Positions 55,622-64,000 of a stretch of DNA of 64,000 nucleotides are shown one piece after another. The translations under genes were made by a program, and so were the position numbers. Origin of the DNA: Desmodus rotundus (Eukaryota; Chordata; Mammalia; Chiroptera; Phyllostomidae); NCBI RefSeq assembly GCF_022682495.2, contig NC_071389.1:10593199-10657198 (forward strand). Direction: 5' to 3'. The notes beneath the pieces are model-generated. The model did not search any database and was not told where the DNA came from. It worked only from the letters and a program-made list of their open reading frames with translations. The first letter of the stretch is position 1; the number at the start of each line of letters is the position of its first letter.

Positions 55622-58600
55622 GTAAGAGCGCGGGGCTTACTCCTCACTCCTCCGCCGGGAGCCCGAGGTCCTCGGAGAGGTGGCCGTCTCCGAGGGGTGG
55701 CGGCGGCGCCAGCGACAGCACAGCGCGGGGTCCCCTTCTCTTCTGGGTCCGAGTCCGGGCGTCAGACCCACGAGGTTTGCGGGACCCACACGGGTCGGGT
55801 TTTTGCGTGGGGTTCACTAACCGGCGGCCTCAGCCTCGCGGGTCGCGGGGCTCTGGCCTTTGGGCGCAGAGCCGACCGCGTAGACCTGGGCCCCTAGTAA
55901 ATTTCAGGTCCTAGAGAATTTCGGTTCTTTCCACTGTTCGCAGATACTGTTCGGGCCCCGGACACTTTCTCCGCGGGCTGCGCTCCCCGGACGCGGGCTT
56001 CCTACCCTTGCGTTGAATTGTTCTTGCCACCTCGGGATGGCCTGCCAATCCCTCTTATTTCGAAACACCAGCAATGTGTGGCATTTTATATGTCGAAACG
56101 AGGGAGGCTGTCCGCTTCTTCCAAAGCAACAATCAGAAACTCCAGCTTTGGGGTGTGGGAACAAACTAATTAGAAATGATAAATAGTAACGAATCCCCCC
56201 CCTCCGTCCCAGTAAAATTAAAAAAACAAAAACAAAAACAAAAAACTTTCCGCTCGGGCTTCTCAACTCTAGAAATCTCCCAGGAGAGAACCTCAAAACG
56301 GCTAAGAGGGCACCGCGATGTGCAGGCCAGGGGAAAAGCGTTCGTTCGGTGCTGTGTCCTTCCAACATACCCCGCACCGGGGCGAGCAGAGAGGACGGCC
56401 GGTGACCCGGTTCCCGGCTGCAGAAAGGGCTGGGAGCGCGCCGCCGAGACGCTCTGCTGCGTTTTTGTTTTGTTTTCCTTTTAAACAACTGGAAGGTCTT
56501 CAACCTGCCAACTGGGAGACCATTCAGCTCCTGGGGGGTAGGTAGCCCCGAGTGTCTTAGAGACCAGGCTCGAGAAAGGTGCGACTTTTATTTTGTAATT
56601 ACTCTTTTTGTAATTATAGGAGCCCCCGGCGCTTGATGCTGGGGAGAGAGGCAGGGAGGGGCCCTGGGGAGGGGGTCCCCCCCAGCCCCCCGGCTGCGAG
56701 ACGGCGCGGGTCCCTGAATTAGACAGAGGCGGAGAGAGTGGCTCCGTGATCAAGTGCGCGCGAGCGGCCGCGCAGGCGGGAGAGCGCGCCAGCCCGGGGA
56801 TTTGCCGGAGCCCTCTCCTGCAGCGCCTGCGAGCAAAGCAGGCGGCCGAGGACGCGCGGCGGATTAGAACAATATTTGCCCAACATGACGGAGAATACTG
56901 AGGAGAGCCGAGCGCCGGTCGCTAAAGAGGCTCTTGAATATAAAGTTGGGCGCTCGAGAGCTCTCGAGAGCTAATGGCATATCCCGCCACGGAGACCGAG
57001 TGACTCTGGCTTGGCGACGCACGATTTCTGATTAAATCCGAGGGTGGCTTCAGACACCTACTTTTACAAAGAGAGGTGGGGGCACCTGGAGAGCGAGGGA
57101 GGAGGCGGGTGGAAGGGCTCCGCAGCCGAGCCTCTTCTCGCCTCCTCCCTTCCAATTACACTGTCGGCTCCCTCCACCAAGGCGGCTGTGAAATCGTTCT
57201 AATCTGCCAGATCTCCGCAGCCGCGAGTCCCCAAATTGGGGGGATGGAGGCCGGATTAGTGCACCGGGTGTCCCCCAACCTTCTGCGGGGAAACTGTGTA
57301 GACTTTGCATTAAGGCTGCTGAGGCGAGGCATTTCTCGCCCCAGCAAACGCCAGGAGTGCCCGTCCTCCCAGTTCCCAAAGTCACCCTCACCCAAGGGAC
57401 TCTGGCCATCTGTGCATCAGCCTCTCAGAGCCTGCAGGGACAGTGCGTTGATTTCCGGGGCCAAGCGGGTATTTGATGTAGGAAACGGCCACCAAGGGAT
57501 CATGTTCCCCCAAATCGTCCCAAAACGAAATTAGAGCTTTGAGGGAGGTTAGAAGCAAGGGGAGTCCCTGGAGGGGCGGCCAGGTGGCCTGAGAGGGAGC
57601 CACCATCAGCGTTCTGTCCCTGGTCTTCAGCTATGCAATTATGGGTAGGACAGTTCTGTGGCCCAAGTGGGGGCTGTAAATAACAGGAATCAATCAGCCC
57701 CTCCTGGCCCCCAACAAAGTGGACCAGTCTCGACCATGTAGAGTACAACACTGACCAGATGGGCGACATCTCACCCAGCACTGGCGTCTCTAAGAGGCAG
57801 GCAGACCTGCAGCCCACCCTGCATCCTGGGGGACAGAGATCCTTCGGTGTCAGAGCCTCCAGGCTCCACCAGACCCGTGGCTCTGCCTCTGTCTCTCTCC
57901 CACCCCCGCTCAGAGGCATTCGGACCCTCCAGGTGCGTCCTCGCTCCCCTCAGCGTGGCAGGCCTGGAGACAGGCAGCACCTGGGGGGACACCAGCAGCC
58001 AGCAGCAGCCCCTCTCTCCAGCCCTGCAGGGCCGTCCCACAGCTTCATGACAGTTTTCTTTTTCTGACTGCTGAACTGCCACCGCTCCAAATGTGGGGAG
58101 CTCAGAGCCTCCAGGGGTCTTGGGGCTCAAGAAAAACTGGAGTCGAGGGGTGCACCCAGTGCCCTCTCCCCATCCTCACCCTGTGCCTCTCTCCTTCCTC
58201 ATCTCCCCTTCCTTCTCCAGTGTCCACCCCGCTGGGCCAAGGCCGGGTCAATCAGCTTGGTGGGGTCTTCATCAATGGGCGACCCCTGCCTAACCACATC
58301 CGCCACAAGATAGTGGAGATGGCCCACCATGGCATTCGGCCCTGTGTCATCTCCCGCCAGCTGCGTGTGTCCCACGGATGCGTCTCCAAGATTCTCTGCC
58401 GCTACCAGGAGACCGGGTCCATCCGGCCCGGGGCAATCGGCGGCAGCAAGCCCAGAGTGAGTGTCTTTGCCACAGAGCTGGCAGGAGGCCTTTCCATGGC
58501 TGGGGGTCCGGGCTGTGGCCCCTGGCACTACCCTACGCCATCCAGTAGCACCGGGCGACTGTGTGCTTCATTGCAGTGGGAGTGTCCCCACCCCCAGGGG

Positions 58601-60144
58601 TCCCCCCCACCATTGTTTGAATTCGCAGGGATGGGAATAACTGAGGTCCAGGTTGCCCAGGACTTTGAGGTCGATGAGTCCTTGCTGGGCTGTTCCTATA
58701 TTTGTCCCAAACCCCTGTCGCCATCCCAGAACAGGGATAATCTTCCCTCAGTCTTGCCTGAAATAGTGAGGAAGGGGATACTGAGGGTCCTGACTGGGTT
58801 TCTCTTTCACTACCTATTTCTACCCTGTCTTCCACCCCATCCCGTGGCCCTCCTGGGAGCCAGAGCAGGTTTCTTGAAAGGATAAAGCCAATTTCAGAAG
58901 ACGGGCATGGTGACCAGAGCCGCCAATCTGGTCTGGGGCTCCCGGGAGGTTGATATTAAAGGTATCTCCCTCCCCCCACCCCATCTTCCCACTCCTGCTC
59001 TCCCACCTCCACCTCTGAAGCAGGTGGCGACTCCGGATGTGGAGAAAAAGATTGAGGAGTACAAGAGGGAAAACCCAGGCATGTTCAGCTGGGAGATCCG
59101 GGACCGGCTGCTGAAGGATGGGCACTGTGACCGCAGCACCGTGCCTTCAGGTGAGAAGGCAGCTGAGCCTGCAGAGCTTGCCCAAGTCCAGCCAGGGCTC
59201 CAGCCGGGACACGGGCTGGATGCGGGAGAGATGGTGGATGGCGGGGAATTCTGAGAAAAGTTGGGAGGAAAAGGGAGCAAGAGGGCGGAAAGAGAGGGAG
59301 GGCAACAGGACAGAATCAAAACCGAAAGGACGGTAGAAGGAGAGAAGGAAAGAAAAGAGGAAGTGGCAGGGAGGATGGAAGGGCCAGAGAGTTAACCTAC
59401 AAGGCTGGGTGAGGAGAGAAGCTCCCCAGGCGCTTTCTCCGAGAGAAGTGGCCTAGACAAGGCTCTGACCCAGGAGGTTTGATCTCCGGGGGCTCCCCGG
59501 AGCCCCTTCTTCCAGTCACCATTTCTGTTCTGATGCTGCGGCCAGTGGGTCTCAAATGTGGAGGCCCTGCTCCACACTGCCTGTGAGAGGGAAAGTGGCC
59601 TGAGGTGTGTGTGCACCCGGGCACCCGGGCGTGCAAGGCTGGGACACACCTGAGTATGGCGCCGTAGCGGCCAGGGGAGCTTCTAGGGAAGTGGGTGTGG
59701 ATGTGAGTGCATTTAGGGTATGTATGTAATAGTGCAAGGTACACGTGCGTGCAAGGGAGTGTGTCGGAATGCACAGGTGGGGGTTTCTGCCTGTCTGGCC
59801 ACAGAGTGAGTGCCCGCTGTGAGACAGGCCTGCCTCTGTGGGTGACTGCACTCATGCCTCGGAGTAGGTGTAAAGGTTTAAACGTGGTGTGGAAACCCCT
59901 GCAGTATGCCAGGGAGAAGGAGCTTTGGGGCTTTCTTCCAGGGGCCCAGGCGCCGGCCCTCCCTTGCCCCAACAACTTATACTAGCTCTTTTGCCTTTGA
60001 ATTTCTGAGGTTTAGTGAGTTCGATTAGCCGCGTGCTCAGAATCAAGTTCGGGAAGAAAGAGGAGGAGGACGAAGCGGACAAGAAAGAGGACGATGGCGA
60101 GAAGAAAGCCAAACACAGCATCGACGGAATCCTGGGCGACAAAG
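55537..60144 (+). CDS. PAX7: PAX7, 5' part of the gene (coding exons 1-4; continues beyond the window)
   Basis: Encodes the N-terminal 195 residues of PAX7, a nuclear paired-box/homeobox transcription factor that specifies neural crest and dorsal neural tube and maintains muscle satellite cells. Joining 55537-55621, 58221-58456, 59021-59150 and 60010-60144 gives one open frame with GT-AG introns of 2599, 564 and 859 bp. The paired domain starts near residue 34 ([10 protein letters not shown]) and ends near 163. Its PAI half is in exon 2, the linker and RED half in exons 3-4. The octapeptide HSIDGILG is at 186-193. The homeodomain and C-terminal activation region are missing only because the window ends in intron 4. 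The paralogue PAX3 is excluded by [24 protein letters not shown] and [10 protein letters not shown]. No frameshift or premature stop is seen, and the paired domain matches the mammalian PAX7 I remember, so the locus looks intact. Confidence 0.97.
56870..57240. promoter_or_regulatory. Candidate conserved regulatory element in PAX7 intron 1
   Basis: Repeat-free sequence of mixed composition with several homeodomain- or TALE-like cores: ggattaga, gctaatgg, ctgattaaat, ccaattacac and ttctaatct. It also holds a perfect 16-bp palindrome. Such clustering near a developmental promoter suggests an enhancer or silencer; conservation cannot be tested here. Confidence 0.4.
56953..56968. repeat. Perfect 16-bp palindrome in PAX7 intron 1
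   Basis: ctcgagagctctcgag reads the same on both strands. It lies within the candidate intron 1 regulatory element. Confidence 0.9.
58221..58456 (+). CDS. PAX7: PAX7 coding exon 2 (PAI subdomain of the paired domain)
   Basis: A 236-bp exon that completes Val29 and encodes through Arg107. It holds the N-terminal beta-turn and helix-turn-helix of the paired domain ([52 protein letters not shown]). This is the main DNA-contacting half in PAX3/7 proteins and the most conserved stretch in the window. The acceptor is ctccag|TGTCCACC and the donor is CCCAGA|GTGAGT. The intron falls between codons, so either alternative acceptor of exon 3 keeps the frame. The frame also stays open past the donor to 58885, so a retained intron 2 would add unrelated residues after the PAI half; I regard that as chance. 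Confidence 0.97.
58457..59020 (+). other. PAX7: PAX7 intron 2
   Basis: A 564-bp GT-AG intron between codons. No repeat was recognised. Its 3' third is a long C/T tract leading to the AAGCAG tandem acceptor. Confidence 0.9.
59015..59026 (+). promoter_or_regulatory. PAX7: Tandem NAGNAG splice acceptor giving PAX7 Q+/Q- isoforms
   Basis: The acceptor reads AAGCAG at 59018-59023. Use of AAG includes the CAG codon (Gln108); use of CAG skips it. Inclusion or loss of this glutamine in the paired-domain linker is a known PAX3/PAX7 alternative splice that changes PAI-half DNA binding. The sequence shows both sites intact. Which one is used in this species cannot be read from DNA. Confidence 0.9.
59021..59150 (+). 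CDS. PAX7: PAX7 coding exon 3 (paired-domain linker and start of RED subdomain)
   Basis: A 130-bp exon (127 bp if the second acceptor is used) encoding residues 108-150. It begins [10 protein letters not shown] and ends [10 protein letters not shown], leaving one base (G) for exon 4. It covers the paired-domain linker and the first RED helices ([18 protein letters not shown]). PAX7 rather than PAX3 is shown by [18 protein letters not shown] and the terminal PS. A long C/T tract precedes ctctgAAGCAG|GTGGCG, where both AAG and CAG can be the acceptor. The donor is CTTCAG|GTGAGA. Confidence 0.97.
59151..60009 (+). other. PAX7: PAX7 intron 3
   Basis: An 859-bp intron in phase 1. It contains a purine-rich stretch at 59250-59400 and GT-rich sequence at 59600-59770. 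No coding content or clear transposon was seen. It ends in the tandem acceptor of exon 4. Confidence 0.88.
60005..60018 (+). promoter_or_regulatory. PAX7: Tandem splice acceptor 6 nt apart giving PAX7 GL+/GL- isoforms
   Basis: Two AGs occur in ctgag|gtttag|tgagttcg. With the first (exon from 60010) the G from exon 3 plus GT and TTA encode Gly-Leu before Val-Ser-Ser. With the second (exon from 60016) the split codon becomes GTG and Gly-Leu is lost. Both keep the frame. This matches the reported GL+/GL- forms of mammalian PAX7, which differ in the RED half of the paired domain. Confidence 0.88.
60010..60144 (+). CDS. PAX7: PAX7 coding exon 4 (end of paired domain, acidic/basic hinge, octapeptide)
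   Basis: A 135-bp exon (129 bp with the downstream acceptor) encoding residues 151-195 plus one base. It finishes the RED subdomain ([15 protein letters not shown]). A charged hinge of alternating Glu/Asp and Lys follows at about 168-185, then the octapeptide HSIDGILG at 186-193. In PAX proteins the octapeptide binds Groucho/TLE co-repressors. The donor is GACAAAG|GTAGGG, in phase 1. The next exon, which should begin the homeodomain region, is not in the window. Confidence 0.97.
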
Positions 60145-60479
60145 GTAGGGAACCTCCGCGGGGGCTGCCACGCCGCGAGAGCCCGCGTTTCCCCACGCGC
60201 TAGTGCGCAGGCCAGTGTTTCGCCTCTGTCGCCCCGGACTGGCGGGACAGAACTTGATCCGGAGAACTCGCAGCCCCGGGGCAGCCAGGACCCCTCGGGT
60301 GCGGAGGGCACCCCTCTATGCACCCCGGGGCCCACAGGGAGCGGGGACCGGGGTAAGACGGCCTCTTTTAAGTCCCCGGGGAGCTCGGTTGAAGGTTAGT
60401 GCACCGAGCGCCTGCAGACCGCGCGCCTAGTCTAGCCAAGGACTGCGGGGCGCGGGTCCTCCGGGGCTGGCGTTTGGCC

Positions 60480-60740
60480 TCCGGTCCCTGTGTCAATCTA
60501 TTATTTATAGGAAACTTGGGCAAGGGGGGCGGGGGGCGAGGAAGGAGGAGCCGGCCCGCGGCTCCCTAAATGAATTTGTTAACCAGACCCACACACGCTC
60601 TCTAAACGGTCCCTTGAAACCCCGCCTGACAGTTGACTGACCGCCGCAATCAATAAAAATTAGCGAGGGCCGCCGCCTAACTCTCGGTTCCGCGTTGCCA
60701 GGGCCCAAACCTAGAAAGCGCACGCGTGGGGAGGCAGATG
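60480..60740. promoter_or_regulatory. Candidate HOX/TALE-responsive element in 5' intron 4
   Basis: A CpG-rich segment holding ctattatttatag, gttaaccag, tgacagttgactgac (two TGAC-type TALE half-sites) and caatcaataaaaatta (reverse strand TTTTATTGATTG, a PBX-HOX-like composite). The motifs are seen directly; function is inferred. Confidence 0.35.
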
Positions 60741-62704
60741 GGTGAACTGTTAAGGTGCTCTGCTCCCACGGGGCCAGGAGGCGAGGCCAAGTTCCCAGAG
60801 CCTGGGCAGGAGGATCGCAGGGAAGGAGAGAGATTGGGGCTCCACGCGCCCTCTCCCCCTTCCAGCGGCCGCTCCTTGAGTTGGAGCCTAAGCCCAGCTA
60901 GGGAAGGCGTTTCTCTTTCCAGCGCCTGCGTGCCCCGGCCAGGGCAGATCGCGCTTCCCTTTATTGAGGCGGGAAGTTTCAGAAGGGAAAGTTCTTCCTC
61001 GAATCCCCTCCCCCTGCAGTTTTCTTTGAGACTTGGTAAGTGTGTGTTAAATAAGGATGTGGGGAGACACCGAAACGGACGACTCAGTCACAGAACGACA
61101 GGAAAAGCAGGTCCCCAAATACACGCGCAGGGAGACAGCAGGCAGCAAGAAAGCCAGTGGCTGAGGGAAATGGTGGCTTTGGGGAAGGGGCAGAAACTCG
61201 TAAAGAGCGCATTATATTCGAGTTTCCCTCCAGAAGTTTCTCGAGCCACACACCCGCCCTTGCCTCCTGTGAACTCCTAGCCCAGGTCTCTATCCAGTTG
61301 CGTCTCCCAACCTTGAAGATGAACTTCACAGACAAAGCCCGCTTCCAAAGACAACGCCCAGCCAGGCCCAGCCCCCATTGGCCTGGTTGGAGGGGGAAAG
61401 ATGGAGGGGGCAGGGGCACACCCGCGTGAGAGCAGCCTGGAGCTGGGGACAGGGCAGGCTATTGACATTCAGGGCCCCAAGTGGAGCCCTGTCCCACCAG
61501 GGACAAAAGGGCGAGGGAAGAAAAGGAGCGAGCTGTGCCTGGCATCCCACTGTGCGGGGCCCGCAGAGGGGCCGCCTCTGGGCGGGAGGGGCCCTGCTGC
61601 TGCCCACAGCGAGAGGCTCGCCTGAGACCGCCCAGAGCCCTAGCACCCCTGGAGGTGTTGGGGGAACCCAGTCCTTATTTCAGTCTGTATTGAAAAGGTG
61701 CTTAGTTGGACTTCTTTTTTCGTGGGGTGGGAGACATAAAACTTAAATAATCTTTCACAGCCAAATACTACAAAGCAGACACTGCTTCTGGGAGGTAGCC
61801 TGGGTAATGCGCAAGATTTGGTTTTATTTGGAGAGATTTTAGAGGTGGGGGGTGGTGGGGATATGCACAATTTAGTCTGTAAGGAAGCACAATAGATTAA
61901 TTTCTTTTAGGGGGAAAAGGAAATGAAGAGGTTGGAAAGATTGTGTGGTTTGGGGAATCCCTCTGACTCAAAGGAGTTTGGGGGCTTCCAGTGAAGGTCT
62001 GGGCTTATAAAACCAGCTAACAGGCAACTTCGCTAGATAGAGGTTTCTCCTGCAGAGAACCAGGAAGTCTCCCGGGTTGAAGGAGGAGCCTGGAAGTTCC
62101 AGATGGGGAAGCTGGGAGCACAGGCCCTGAGTCTGCGAAGTTAGAAAATGAAATGGAAGCCGCAGGCCTGGTGTCGGGAGAGCTCTGCTGCATTTGAGTG
62201 ACAGTGGGCGTGTTGGGCATTGTGGCTGAGTTAGATGGCCGTGTGGGCCCTTGTGTCTTTCAGCGTGACTGTGTGCCCATGGGCCTTTGGATCAGAGTAC
62301 CGTGGCGGTGGGGGGGGGGGGGGGTGTTCCAAGCAAGTGAGAGAGCGAGTGCATGTCGTTGTAGAGGGGTGTAGGTGGACAGTGGGCCGGTGGGGTTGTC
62401 TGCCCCTCTGTGGACAAGTCATCTCAGCTCCCGGTCTGGTACCTGGGCCAGTTTGTGGGCACCCCAGTGAACTGCCCGGTTGGAACCTCTCACCTCTCTC
62501 CCAGGCCACAGACGTCCGTGTCATGGCCAAGTTAAAGGTGAAAAGACCTCCCGACCTCCACCCAAGTTGACCCGTGCGGAGAGGCAGGCCCCATGGGCAG
62601 AGCAGGGGAAGGGGTGCACATTCACAAACTTTGTTTTGGCTTCTCGCTCCTGACAAATGCTTGCTCCGTGGGTTGCCCCACTCATGGCGGGGAGCCGCCA
62701 AAGC

Positions 62705-63090
62705 AGGGGTTTAAGAGCTCTCCTCTTTAAGCGCTAAAGAGAGATCCCTCCCTGAGTCCGTTTTCCCCTATCGTCCGCTTGGCATTTAATAATGTTAAGA
62801 CTTATTAGAGCTGGTAATGAAAACTGGGACTGCTGAATGGGAAACTGTGTTGGAGAGGGGTGTAATAGCTTCCAGGCATGGTAAGAAACTATTTATCCGC
62901 AATCAGTCCTCACTCTCAGAGTTGGAAGCACAAACGTTAAGTTGAAGGGTTTTAAAGCAGATTAAATTGAGCTTTTATTTCTGTGCACTTTCATCTCTGA
63001 ACAGCTCACTCCTGCTCCCCTTGGGCTGATATTCATGAGGCTGTTCATATTTTTTTTTTTTTGCTCTTATCCTTGTTAAGACTGAGTTAT
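62705..63090. promoter_or_regulatory. Candidate conserved non-coding element in PAX7 intron 4
   Basis: Repeat-free, AT-rich sequence with many homeodomain cores (catttaataatg, cttattag, ggtaatga, tgtaatag, gcagattaaattg), a TTAAGCGC motif and a T run at its end. Composition differs sharply from the GC-rich flanks. This is typical of vertebrate enhancers near developmental genes. Confidence 0.4.
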
Positions 63091-63699
63091 TAGGATTGTT
63101 GGTTGTGAGAACTCACAGAGCGCTGCAGATAGGGCTCCAGCCACTCTCTGCTCACCTGGACGGGGAAGTGGACAGCTCCTTGCCCTCATCCACTTGGATT
63201 CTCTCCTCCTCACCCCTTCTCGGAGGATCAGGGGGCAGACAGGCCAGGGACCCAACAGGGAAAGGGTTTGAGGAGGGAAGGGAAAGAACAAGATTTTCCT
63301 AACCGGAGCCCAGGAAGACTCTTGTGGGAAATTCGATAGGGGTTTGCTCAGAGTCAAACCACCCTTCGGCGGGAACTGAGAGAGTGTGAAGAAACAAGCA
63401 ATGATAGTACTAAAAGCAGGGACAGCCAGTGACGAACAATAACGCCAAAGCCTCAGACATCGGACAGTGTACCAGCTTGGGTACATGGATCTGAGACTGA
63501 CCAGATCAGACCACACTGTTCTCTAGAGCAGAAAGCCCAGCAGGGTCAAAGTTAATATGAAAAAAGGAAAAAAAGTAGTAAGATTAAAAAAGAAGAGCAT
63601 GCATTTTCCTGAGGGGCGGGGGTGGTGCCAGTGTCCATCTGAAAGAATTTGCTCACTTCCTCGGTATAAAAGATCATCTGAGGTCCGGACGGAGGGGTC

Positions 63700-63755
<56 letters not shown>
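63700..63755 (+). repeat. Compound (TG)n(GA)n microsatellite in PAX7 intron 4
   Basis: About 9 TG units pass directly into about 18 GA units. Confidence 0.95.
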
Positions 63756-63757
<2 letters not shown>

Positions 63758-63859
63758 CGATTTGTGGGGTGTTTTGTTTTTTTGCATTTTCCCTTAATTT
63801 ATTTTTAAAGCAGCAAACTTACAGGTGTTGAGTGGGAGATGACGAAGAAGGATCGGAAA

Positions 63860-64000
63860 GGAGGGAGAGCCCCGAGTGTCGGTTTTAGACACTTGTAAAA
63901 GGAGGTGGGAAACAATTTAATTTGGCAGCGGCGGTAGCTGCTAATGCGGTTTTCGGTCGTTTGCTACACAGGAGGAAGCTGTTTTGATTGTGTGTACAAG
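63860..64000. promoter_or_regulatory. Candidate conserved element at the right window edge
   Basis: AT-rich, repeat-free sequence with acacttgt (E-box/T-box-like), caatttaatttgg, gctgctaatgcgg and ttttgattg. It is cut by the window end. Confidence 0.3.

Larger units (their letters stand above)
54020..57400. promoter_or_regulatory. PAX7: CpG island spanning the PAX7 promoter, exon 1 and 5' intron 1
   Basis: CG dinucleotides are dense from about 54.0 kb to 57.4 kb, strongest at 54400-54620, 55100-55870 and 56330-56900, against a CpG-poor flank. Developmental regulators such as PAX7 typically sit in broad CpG islands under Polycomb control; applying that here is inference. Edges are by eye. Confidence 0.85.
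55622..58220 (+). other. PAX7: PAX7 intron 1
   Basis: A 2599-bp GT-AG intron in phase 1. Its first 1.7 kb is CpG-rich and continuous with the promoter CpG island. No SINE, LINE or LTR is recognisable in it, in contrast to the upstream flank. Part of it (about 56870-57240) resembles regulatory sequence and is listed separately. The 3' end has a pyrimidine-rich tract ending ccttctccag at 58220. Confidence 0.9.
60145..64000 (+). other. PAX7: PAX7 intron 4, 5' part only
   Basis: Runs off the window without a further exon; intron 4 is known to be long in other mammals. The first 600 bp is CpG-rich with HOX/TALE-like motifs. The region 62700-63100 and the last 140 bp are AT-rich and repeat-free and look like conserved regulatory sequence. 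A TG/GA microsatellite lies at 63700-63755, a poly-G run at 62310-62323 and a T run at 63050-63062. Confidence 0.85.

Noticed and set aside
54907..55647. 246-codon open frame antisense to the PAX7 leader and exon 1
   Set aside because: GC-rich CpG-island DNA often lacks stops. The product is Arg/Pro-rich low complexity with no known domain.
58091..58885. 264-codon open frame running through exon 2 into both introns
   Set aside because: Only the 58221-58456 part matches PAX7; the flanks show GT-AG signals and unrelated residues.
55537..60144. PAX3 instead of PAX7
   Set aside because: The N-terminus [30 protein letters not shown] and [10 protein letters not shown] are PAX7-type; PAX3 differs at each.

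Overview
The window is mammalian nuclear DNA, most likely from a bat. Four tRNA-derived SINEs read as the VES family of yangochiropteran bats: each has a tRNA-like head, a 'ccagtcagggca' core, a CT-rich tail and an A-rich end. They sit among ancient MIR, L2, L1M, MLT1, MER5A and MER20 fragments shared by placental mammals. No bacterial, organellar or viral coding region was seen.

The only protein-coding gene I can support is the 5' end of PAX7 on the + strand. Four coding exons are present: 55537-55621, 58221-58456, 59021-59150 and 60010-60144. They encode residues 1-195, covering the N-terminus, the whole paired domain and the octapeptide. The homeodomain and C-terminal exons lie beyond 64000, because the window ends inside intron 4. 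PAX7 is chosen over its paralogue PAX3 by residues such as [10 protein letters not shown] at the N-terminus, SKPR at the end of exon 2 and [10 protein letters not shown] in exon 3. A CpG island (about 54.0-57.4 kb) holds the promoter, leader, exon 1 and much of intron 1. Exons 3 and 4 each carry a tandem splice acceptor that reproduces the known Q+/Q- and GL+/GL- paired-domain isoforms.

The first 54 kb looks like intergenic upstream sequence with no convincing exon. It holds old repeats, microsatellites and a few repeat-free, AT-rich islands with homeodomain-like motifs that may be regulatory. Nested insertions are clear: VES in an L1 (23.16 kb), VES in an MLT1 LTR (46.67 kb), and MIR plus VES in an L1M (43.6-45.0 kb).

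The most unusual structures are (i) an inverted repeat at 27372-28543 with 315-bp arms about 94% identical, built from L1-like sequence; (ii) a 172-bp composite insertion at 38263-38434, made of a direct copy of 34983-35128 joined through a 3-bp microhomology to an inverted copy of 35825-35853, a template-switch signature; and (iii) candidate PAX7 regulatory islands in introns 1 and 4. I found no evidence of a new enzymatic or defence system; the interest is in gene regulation, splicing and genome rearrangement.
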